A stretch of 64,000 nucleotides of DNA from contig NZ_CP140151.1 of the NCBI RefSeq assembly GCF_034479555.1, forward strand, positions 1,240,001 to 1,304,000, read 5' to 3'. Shown one piece after another: positions 29,278 through 36,471 of the stretch (the stretch's first letter is position 1; each line of letters starts with the position of its first letter). The notes beneath the pieces are model-generated. The model saw nothing but the letters and a program-made list of their open reading frames with translations. It was not told the DNA's origin and did not search any database. The DNA is from Chromohalobacter canadensis. GTDB taxonomy: Bacteria; Pseudomonadota; Gammaproteobacteria; Pseudomonadales; Halomonadaceae. Position numbers and translations under genes: made by a program.

Positions 29278-30687
29278 TCAACGGCGCGGAAAGCTGCCGC
29301 CGGGGCCACCACCCATGCCAGGGCCGCCGCCCATACCGGGGCCGCCACCCATGCCGCCGCCCATGTCTCGCATCATTTTCTGCATGCCGCCTTTCTTGCC
29401 GGCCTTTTTCATCATCTTCTGCATCTGCTTGTGCTGCTTGAGCAAACGGTTGAGATCGGGCACCTGTAACCCGGCACCTGCCGCGATACGACGCTTGCGC
29501 GAGCCACTGATGATTTCCGGCTTGCGGCGCTCTTTCGGAGTCATCGAGTTGATCAACGACTCGAGCTTGCCTAGTTCCTTCTCGGCACCCGGCCCCTGCG
29601 CAGCCTCGGCCATCTGGCCCATGCCGGGCAGCTTGCCCATCAAACCGCCCATGCCGCCCATCTTCTTGAGCTGTTGGAGCTGCTCGCGGAAGTCCTCGAG
29701 ATCGAAACCGTTGCCTTTCTTGACCTTCTTGGCCAGCTTCTCCGCCTTGCCCTGATCGACGTTTCGCTCGGCTTCCTCGATGAGCGACAGCATGTCGCCC
29801 ATGCCGAGAATCCGCGAGGCGACGCGATCCGGATGAAACGGCTCAAGGGCATCGACTTTCTCGCCCATGCCCATGAACTTGATCGGCTTGCCGGTGACGT
29901 GGCGCACCGAGAGCGCCGCGCCGCCACGGGCATCACCGTCCGCCTTGGTGAGAATCACCCCAGTTAGCGGCAACGCTTCATGGAAGACCTGAGCGGTATT
30001 GGCGGCGTCCTGACCGGTCATGGCATCGACCACGAACAACGTCTCGTCCGGCGTAGTCGCCCCATGCAAGGCCTGGATTTCTTCCATCATCGCCTGATCG
30101 ACGGATAGTCGCCCGGCGGTATCCACGATCACCACGTCATGGAACTGGATCTTGGCATGCTTGATCGCCGCCTGGGCGATGTCCACCGGCTGCTGGGCGC
30201 TGCTCGAGGGAAAGAAGTCGACCTCTACCTCTTTAGCCAGCGTCTCGAGCTGGTCGATGGCGGCCGGACGATAGACGTCGGCGGAGACCACCAGCACTTT
30301 TTTCTTTTCCCGCTCGCGCAGGAAGCGCGCCAACTTGGCAACCGAGGTCGTTTTACCCGCGCCCTGCAGGCCGGCCATCAAGACCACCGAGGGCGTGCTC
30401 TTGAGCGACAGCGCCTCGTTGGCCTCGCCCATGATCGCTTCCAGCTCCTGCTGGACGATCTTGACGAATTGCTGGCCCGGGGACAGGCTTCGTGAGACTT
30501 CTTGGCCCACGGCGCGCTCGCGCACCCGATCGACGAACGCCTTGACCACCGGCAGGGCCACATCGGCCTCCAGCAGCGCACGACGTACCTCGCGCAGCGT
30601 GTCCTTGATGTTGTCCTCGGTCAGCTTGGCCTGACCGGTGATAGACTTCAGCGTGCCCGACAGGCGATCGGTCAAACTTTCAAACAT
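29278..30687 (-). CDS. ffh: Signal recognition particle protein Ffh
   Basis: 469 residues. The NG GTPase domain has MFESLTDRLSGTLKSITGQ, P-loop GLQGAGKTT, DTAGRL, TKADGDARGGAAL. The Met-rich M domain, which binds signal sequences and 4.5S RNA, is followed by a Gly/Met/Pro-rich tail of GGGPGM repeats. Ffh delivers nascent membrane proteins to FtsY, whose gene is at the left edge. The ATG at 30687 gives the family N-terminus; upstream in-frame codons are not coding. It is divergent from the CcsA/YpjD-like gene, as in E. coli. Confidence 0.97.
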   Translation of the reverse strand: MFESLTDRLSGTLKSITGQAKLTEDNIKDTLREVRRALLEADVALPVVKAFVDRVRERAVGQEVSRSLSPGQQFVKIVQQELEAIMGEANEALSLKSTPSVVLMAGLQGAGKTTSVAKLARFLREREKKKVLVVSADVYRPAAIDQLETLAKEVEVDFFPSSSAQQPVDIAQAAIKHAKIQFHDVVIVDTAGRLSVDQAMMEEIQALHGATTPDETLFVVDAMTGQDAANTAQVFHEALPLTGVILTKADGDARGGAALSVRHVTGKPIKFMGMGEKVDALEPFHPDRVASRILGMGDMLSLIEEAERNVDQGKAEKLAKKVKKGNGFDLEDFREQLQQLKKMGGMGGLMGKLPGMGQMAEAAQGPGAEKELGKLESLINSMTPKERRKPEIISGSRKRRIAAGAGLQVPDLNRLLKQHKQMQKMMKKAGKKGGMQKMMRDMGGGMGGGPGMGGGPGMGGGPGGSFPRR

Positions 30688-30902
30688 GGCGCTCTCCGGC
30701 AGGAATTGCCTAGGCATGAAAAGGCGATTATACGCGTTCGTGGCGACGGTCTCCATGCACCTGTCGCGATGCGCAAGCCGCAGGGGGATTCGCTACGGCG
30801 CGGGGATTCGCTATAGTAACGCTCCCGAGCCCATGTGACATGCTCACGTGATATTGACGCTTCATTTTCTTCGACGCCGACCGGCGCAGGGATTGGCCAC
30901 TG

Positions 30903-31703
30903 ATGCAGGCGCTGCCTTTTGCGATTCTCGCCATTGTCTGTTATCTCGCCGCGGGCGCCTGGCAGGCGCTCGCACTTGCCAGACGTGTCCCGCCCAGGAC
31001 GATCTTGGTGCGTTCACTGGGCCTGCTCGCCGTCAGCGCCCACACCGTGGTCGTGGCACACAGCGTGTTTCTCGGCCATGGCCTGCATCTGGGGCTTTTC
31101 GAAAGCGCCTCACTCTTTAGCTGGTTGATCGCGGCCCTGTTGATCGCGGTCAGCCTGTTCAAGCCATTGTTGAATGCCGGTGTCGGCCTCTTCCCACTGG
31201 CCGCTTTGACGCTGGTAGCACTGATGCTGTATCCGAGCCGCATGGTCGAGTCCAACGTCTCGCCCGGCATCGTCTTTCACATCGTGACCTCCAGCGTGGC
31301 TTCGGCACTGCTCAGCATTGCGGCTGTACAGGCCGTGCTGGTGGCGTTTCAGAACCACGCTCTCAAGCACCGCCATACACGCGGGATCATCCAGGTGCTG
31401 CCCGCGCTGACGAGTATGGAGCGCTTGCTGTTCGAGCTCATCGGCGCCGGCTTGCTATTACTGACGGCGGCCATCGTCAGCGGTTTCATCTTCATCGACA
31501 ACCTTTTCGCCCAGCACCTCGTCCACAAGACGGTATTCTCTCTCGCCGCCTGGCTGGTCTTCACGGGGCTGCTCATCGGCCGACATTGGCTAGGCTGGCG
31601 CGGCGCTCGCGCGATGCGCTGGACCCTGGGCGGCTGCCTGCTACTGGTGCTCGGCTACTTCGGCACCAAGGTCGCGCTGCAATTGATCTTTAACGATATC
31701 TAG
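30903..31703 (+). CDS. ypjD: CcsA/YpjD-family inner membrane protein
   Basis: 266 residues with about eight membrane helices and the cytochrome c assembly (CcsA/HemX-like) domain. Conserved histidines are visible in SAHTVVVAHSV, FHIVTSS and HKTVFSL. E. coli YpjD lies between ffh and the corB-like gene, exactly the arrangement here. Its role is not well defined; the family relative CcsA handles haem for cytochrome c. The ATG at 30903 has a weak ribosome binding site. Confidence 0.87.
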   Translation: MQALPFAILAIVCYLAAGAWQALALARRVPPRTILVRSLGLLAVSAHTVVVAHSVFLGHGLHLGLFESASLFSWLIAALLIAVSLFKPLLNAGVGLFPLAALTLVALMLYPSRMVESNVSPGIVFHIVTSSVASALLSIAAVQAVLVAFQNHALKHRHTRGIIQVLPALTSMERLLFELIGAGLLLLTAAIVSGFIFIDNLFAQHLVHKTVFSLAAWLVFTGLLIGRHWLGWRGARAMRWTLGGCLLLVLGYFGTKVALQLIFNDI

Positions 31704-31780
31704 GCAAAACGCAGCAACTTGACACTTCCCAGGGGAAACCCTACAAACGATGTTGGCTTTTCAGCGAGGACCTCTCTACC

Positions 31781-33064
31781 TTGAGCGATGACCTACCCTT
31801 AGGGCTGTTGTTAACGCTACTGCTCGTGCTCATTTGCCTATCCGCCTTCTTCTCCAGCTCGGAAACCGGGATGATGTCGATCAACCGCTATCGCCTGTCG
31901 CACCAGGCCAATAGCGGAGAGCGCACCGCCAAGCGGGTCTTGCGACTACTGAGCCGACCCGACCGGCTGATCGGCGTCATCCTCATCGGCAACAACTTCG
32001 TCAACAACCTCGCTGCTTCCATCGCTACGATCATCGCCATCCATTTCTTCGGCGATGTCTCCGGACCGGCCATCTCTACCGCTGTGCTGACCATCGTGAT
32101 TCTGATCTTCGCCGAGGTCACGCCCAAGACGTTCGCCGCAGTGAAGCCCGAACGCATCGCCTATCCCGCGTCTTTGGCATTAGAACCTCTGCTCAAGCTC
32201 TTCTATCCGCTGGTGTGGCTCGTCAATGCAATTTCCAATGGCCTGCTACGGCTCTTGGGCGTCAAGGATATCGACGGCAGTGCCGACAACCTGACGCGTG
32301 ATGAGTTGCGCACGGTCGTTCACGAAGCCGGCACCATGATTCCCCGGCGTCACCAGTCCATGCTGCTGTCGATCCTCGATCTGGAAAACGTGACCGTCAA
32401 CGACATCATGGTGCCGCGTCAGGAAATCGCCGGCATCGATCTCGACGACGACCTCGAAGCCATTCTCGCCCAGATCCGCTCCAGTCAGCACACGCGAGTG
32501 CCGGTCTACAAGGGAGACATCAACAACATCATCGGCATCCTGCACCTGCGTAATGCCGCGCGCTTCCTCTCGAAGCCCGAGGTGACCAAGGCCGCCATCG
32601 TCCAGGAAGCCCGCGAGCCCTATTTCATCCCCGAGTCGACACCACTTCACACCCAGTTGCTCAATTTCCAGCAACAGAAGCGCCGTATCGGCATCGTGGT
32701 CGACGAGTATGGCGACGTAGAAGGGCTGGCGACACTGGAAGACATCCTCGAGGAGATCGTCGGCGAGTTCACTACCGACGAAGCAGCCACGCACCGCGAA
32801 ATTCATCCTCAGGAAGACGGCAGCTACATCATCGAGGGCACTACCAACATCCGCGACATCAACAAAGTACTCGCCTGGCAGTTGCCTACCGACGGCCCCA
32901 AGACGCTCAACGGCTTGATCCTCGAGCACCTGGAGGCCTTTCCCGACGCGCCCGCCTGCCTGCAGCTGGGGGCGATCCGTATGGAAATCCTGCAGATCAA
33001 GGACAACCTGATCACCTCGGCGCGCTGCTGGCAATCGGCACGCCGCGCCCGGGTGTTGGGTTAA
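31781..33064 (+). CDS. CorB/CorC-like transporter (DUF21, CBS pair, CorC_HlyC domain)
   Basis: 427 residues. The N-terminal DUF21 membrane domain has AFFSSSETGMMSINRYRL and GNNFVNNLAAS. A CBS pair follows (VNDIMVPRQEI and RRIGIVVDEYGDVEGLATLEDILEEIVGE in two stretches), then the C-terminal CorC_HlyC domain. Members are linked to magnesium and cobalt efflux. Translation probably starts at TTG 31781, with agga ten bases upstream, since no in-frame ATG fits. Its stop overlaps the stop of the convergent gene. Confidence 0.9.
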   Translation: MSDDLPLGLLLTLLLVLICLSAFFSSSETGMMSINRYRLSHQANSGERTAKRVLRLLSRPDRLIGVILIGNNFVNNLAASIATIIAIHFFGDVSGPAISTAVLTIVILIFAEVTPKTFAAVKPERIAYPASLALEPLLKLFYPLVWLVNAISNGLLRLLGVKDIDGSADNLTRDELRTVVHEAGTMIPRRHQSMLLSILDLENVTVNDIMVPRQEIAGIDLDDDLEAILAQIRSSQHTRVPVYKGDINNIIGILHLRNAARFLSKPEVTKAAIVQEAREPYFIPESTPLHTQLLNFQQQKRRIGIVVDEYGDVEGLATLEDILEEIVGEFTTDEAATHREIHPQEDGSYIIEGTTNIRDINKVLAWQLPTDGPKTLNGLILEHLEAFPDAPACLQLGAIRMEILQIKDNLITSARCWQSARRARVLG

Positions 33065-34953
33065 CTCGAAGAGACTCCGATCTCGGCCTCGGCCTTGCGC
33101 TTGAGTTCGCTCACGTGCCGTTCCATGTCGGCGCGCCTGGCCTTGCCCACCGGAATAGGTTCACCGAAGTGGAGCGCTACCCGAGCCCGGAAACGCCGTG
33201 GCCACTTGGTCAACGCCTTGCCGCCGCGATTCGATGTCCAGGACCCCCACAGTCCGGCCAACCCGGCAGGCACCACCGGCACCGGATCTCGCGCCAGAAT
33301 GATATCCACGCCACGCCGAAAACGCTGCATCTCACCATCGGACGTCAAGCGTCCCTCGGGGAACAACATGACCACCTCTCCCTGACGCAGGGCATGACTC
33401 ACTTCATCCAGGGCTCGCCGCACGCCGCCGGGGTCGCAACGCTCGGAATCTACCGGGATCGCGCCGGCAATGCGAAAGAACCAGTTGAGCCACCGGGACT
33501 CATAGATAGGGCGGTCCATCAAGAAACGCAACGGGCGCGGGCACCCACCCCCCAGGATCAATGCATCCATGAAGCTAACGTGGTTGCACACCACCAGCGC
33601 CGCGCCACGTGCGGGCACGGCTTGACGCCCGCGAAAACGCAGCCGATACAGCACGCGAATCAGCACGAAGATCGACAGACGCAGTGCCGGACGCGGCACC
33701 ATGCACAGGATGATCGCCGCCAGCGTCAGGGACACCGCCGACAAGGCCAGCATGAAGGTATTGAGCGAGGCATCGAGCACACTCAGCACGACAACACCGA
33801 AGCCCGCCGCCAGCACCATGAACAGTGCATTGAGAATATTGTTGGCGGCGATCATGCGGGCACGATTGTCATCATCGCTTTCGAGCTGAATCAGCGTGTA
33901 CAGCGGCACGATGTACAAGCCGCCGCCCAAACCGATCACCGCAAAATCGAGGAGCTGGCGCCAGAACCCCGGCGACAGACTCAATGCCGCCAGCCCGGTA
34001 TCGCTTCCCGCCAGTGGCTGACTCAGCCCCAGATCGAGACCCGCCAGGCCGAAGAGCACGGCGCCGGCCGGTATCAAGCCGACCTCCAGGCGCCCCGCCG
34101 ACAAACGCGCGCACAGCAGCGCGCCCGCACCGACCCCCAGCGCGAACGCCCCCAGCAAGGCACTGACCACGGCTTCGTCGCCATGCACGACGTCGCGTGT
34201 CCAGGCCGGCAGTTGGGTCAGGTAGCAGGCGCCTAGAAACCAGAACAGACTGATGCCCAGCAAGGCGCGAAATACCTGCGGCTGACGCCAGGCGTCGCGC
34301 AGCACTTCACGCCCGCCACGCCAGGGTCGCCATGGCGTGGTGCCCACCTGGCTGGGTGGTGCACTCGGCACCCACAGGCTGGCGACGAGCCCCAGGAGCG
34401 CCAACGTCACCAAGGTGGCGGCGATACTGCCCCGCGCCCAGTCACCATCGAGCGACGCCAGCACCCCTGCCAGCAGCGTTCCCAGTAGAATCGACAGGAA
34501 AGTGCCCAGGCTGACCCAGGCGTTGCCCTTGACGAGCTCGGTCGGCGATAGGTGTTGCGGTAGAATGGCGTACTTCACCGGTCCGAAAAGCGCCGACTGG
34601 GTGCCCATCATGAACAACAATGCCAGCAGCACGGCATAGGCCTCGTACCAGACGGCGGCCGCCGCCATGCTCATGGTCACGAGTTCCAGCGCCTTGAGGC
34701 GTCTGACCAGACGGCGCTTGTCGATACGATCGGCCAGCAAGCCGCCCCATGCCGAAAACAACAGAAAAGGCAGGATGAAAAGCCCCGCCGCGAGATTGTT
34801 GAGCAATCCCGTGTCCCAGCCATAGCGCGGCACAGCGACGAAGGTCAGTAACAATAACAGGACATTCTTGAACACGTTGTCGTTGAACGCGCCCAGGGCT
34901 TGTGTCCAGAAGAAGGGAGCGAATCGACGCTGAGTAAGCAATCGTGGAATCAC
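33061..34953 (-). CDS. LplT-like MFS / PlsC-like acyltransferase fusion
   Basis: 630 residues. Residues 1 to about 400 form a 12-helix MFS domain of the lysophospholipid-transporter type (FWTQALGAFNDNVFKNVLLL). The rest is a glycerophosphate acyltransferase with the HX4D motif in CNHVSFMDAL, the GAIPVDSE block and FPEGRLTSDGEM. The acyl-ACP synthetase part found in E. coli Aas is absent. It could flip and re-acylate lysophospholipids at the inner membrane. The GTG at 34953 overlaps the TetR stop (GTGA), so the two are coupled. Confidence 0.88.
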   Translation of the reverse strand: MIPRLLTQRRFAPFFWTQALGAFNDNVFKNVLLLLLTFVAVPRYGWDTGLLNNLAAGLFILPFLLFSAWGGLLADRIDKRRLVRRLKALELVTMSMAAAAVWYEAYAVLLALLFMMGTQSALFGPVKYAILPQHLSPTELVKGNAWVSLGTFLSILLGTLLAGVLASLDGDWARGSIAATLVTLALLGLVASLWVPSAPPSQVGTTPWRPWRGGREVLRDAWRQPQVFRALLGISLFWFLGACYLTQLPAWTRDVVHGDEAVVSALLGAFALGVGAGALLCARLSAGRLEVGLIPAGAVLFGLAGLDLGLSQPLAGSDTGLAALSLSPGFWRQLLDFAVIGLGGGLYIVPLYTLIQLESDDDNRARMIAANNILNALFMVLAAGFGVVVLSVLDASLNTFMLALSAVSLTLAAIILCMVPRPALRLSIFVLIRVLYRLRFRGRQAVPARGAALVVCNHVSFMDALILGGGCPRPLRFLMDRPIYESRWLNWFFRIAGAIPVDSERCDPGGVRRALDEVSHALRQGEVVMLFPEGRLTSDGEMQRFRRGVDIILARDPVPVVPAGLAGLWGSWTSNRGGKALTKWPRRFRARVALHFGEPIPVGKARRADMERHVSELKRKAEAEIGVSSS

Positions 34954-35564
34954 GGCTCTCTCGGACCGTACTTGAGTCCCATCAGCGTGGTGGTCAGCAA
35001 TTGATCGAGCAACTCGGTGACTTCCAGCGATTGCCCCTGCCAGACGCCCAGGCGTTCGTTGAGCCCCAACTGGACCAGACCATGCACGCTGCCCCACAGG
35101 GTGCGAGCCATGCGCCTTGCTTCGAGCTCGCCCATCAGCGGCTGGTACTCGGCAAGCGCCGCCTCGACGCGCACGAACAGGCCCTCGATCATGTCGTTCT
35201 GACGTTGGTCCAACTCGCCCTCTTGGGCCAGCGGGTAATCGAACAGCATCTGCCAGCGATAGGGCTCGTGCTGCGCGAACATCCAATAAGCCGTCGCCAA
35301 TGCCTTGAGACGCGGCTCGGGGTCGGCACCCTCGAGCCCCTCCACGGCTACCCGCAGGCGCCCCAGCGTCTCGACGTTGACGTATTGCAGCAGGTTGCCA
35401 AAACTGCCGTAGAGTTTCAGCAACGTGCTGGGCGCACATCCCACCTCGCGCGCCAACGAGCGCAGCGACAGCGTATGCACAGGATTATCGCGTAGCCAGG
35501 CGTCACACGCCGCCATGACCTGGCCATGCAGCACCTCGGGTGCATGCTGTCTGGGACGAGCCAT
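34950..35564 (-). CDS. TetR/AcrR-family transcriptional regulator
   Basis: 204 residues. The helix-turn-helix region is LSLRSLAREVGCAPSTLLKLYGS, followed by a WHG-type ligand domain (ALATAYWMFAQHEPYRWQML, ARTLWGSVHGLVQLGL). The ATG at 35564 follows gaggaatcc. It is translationally coupled to the MFS-acyltransferase gene, which it may regulate, perhaps in response to an acyl compound. A strong inverted repeat 34 bases upstream is a candidate operator. Confidence 0.88.
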   Translation of the reverse strand: MARPRQHAPEVLHGQVMAACDAWLRDNPVHTLSLRSLAREVGCAPSTLLKLYGSFGNLLQYVNVETLGRLRVAVEGLEGADPEPRLKALATAYWMFAQHEPYRWQMLFDYPLAQEGELDQRQNDMIEGLFVRVEAALAEYQPLMGELEARRMARTLWGSVHGLVQLGLNERLGVWQGQSLEVTELLDQLLTTTLMGLKYGPREP

Positions 35565-35597
35565 CGGATTCCTCGTGATGAGCATGCGCGGCACTTA

Positions 35598-35633
35598 ACT
35601 CTTGCGACTTTCGCTCTTAGCGAGCGCAAGAGT
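35598..35633. promoter_or_regulatory. Candidate operator upstream of the TetR gene
   Basis: Two perfect 9-base arms, ACTCTTGCG (35598-35606) and CGCAAGAGT (35625-35633), flank an inner pair TCGCT/AGCGA (35611-35615, 35619-35623). The position just upstream of the TetR start fits autoregulation; it could also be a transcript hairpin. Confidence 0.5.
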
Positions 35634-35783
35634 CTGAACCACGGGTGGTCGAACAGCGTTTCCCCCAGCATATCGGGAACGCACGCAAACGCAAGTGGCA
35701 AGCCCTGCGATAAATCAAAAGCAGCGCTGGTAAGCGCCCGCCGGCGTGGCTTACCCTGTCGCGTCAACCCGCGAGGAGAGAGC

Positions 35784-36455
35784 ATGGCCGGCCGTCTTTA
35801 CATCAAGCCCTGGACAACGCCGCCGCTCGACGCGCTTCGCCAGGACAGCCAGCCGATCGTCGGCCCCAACCTGGCACCGCGTCGTCCTATTTCGATCATT
35901 CGCCAGGACGTTGGCGAACCGCATTGGGCCACGGCATTCTGGGGCTTGACCCCGCCCTGGCTCAAGGTGCTGGACCATGCCCCGCATTGCGCTCGCGCCG
36001 AATCGCTCGAGCAGCGCCCGATGTTTCGCGAGGCCTTCCACGCCAGGCGCTGTCTGATTCCGGTCGCCGGGGTCTACGTATGGAAGCCGCAGCCACGCAT
36101 GAAGCAGCCGTTTCTGGTCACCCGCGTCGACCGGGCGCCGCTGCTGCTGGCCGGAGTCTGGTGCCGCTATCACACCACACTGACCGAGTTCAACGACTCC
36201 ACGGCCTTGATCACGGTGCCCAGCAATGCGTTGCTGACACCGCTCAGCGACCGCTTTCCAGCCGTCATCGAGGCGGACGATGCCCACGAGTGGCTGGCGC
36301 CAACCACCCCGGACGAGCGTGCCCATGAGATGCTGGCCACCGCCCCCTTGGAACTGTTGGGCGCTTTTCCTGTATCAAGACGTGTCAACGATCCAAAGCA
36401 TCAAGACTGGGCCTGCGGACATCCCACCGGCCCGATGACCTACTGGCATCACTGA
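35784..36455 (+). CDS. SRAP-domain (YedK/HMCES-fold) protein lacking catalytic residues
   Basis: 223 residues with the SRAP fold: WGLTPPWL, ARAESLEQRPMFREAFHARR, RCLIPVAGVYVW and LSDRFPAVI. In active SRAP proteins Cys2 forms a thiazolidine link to abasic DNA, helped by an Asn (N75 in YedK), Glu (E105) and His (H160). Here these are Ala2, Cys69, Val99 and Ser155, while Arg71 and Glu73 of the DNA-binding motif remain. The ATG at 35784 has gaggag, so Ala2 is not a start error. It may bind DNA without cross-linking. It lies just upstream of the M16 protease and may share its transcript. Confidence 0.85.
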   Translation: MAGRLYIKPWTTPPLDALRQDSQPIVGPNLAPRRPISIIRQDVGEPHWATAFWGLTPPWLKVLDHAPHCARAESLEQRPMFREAFHARRCLIPVAGVYVWKPQPRMKQPFLVTRVDRAPLLLAGVWCRYHTTLTEFNDSTALITVPSNALLTPLSDRFPAVIEADDAHEWLAPTTPDERAHEMLATAPLELLGAFPVSRRVNDPKHQDWACGHPTGPMTYWHH

Positions 36456-36471
36456 ACAAGGAGTCTTTACC

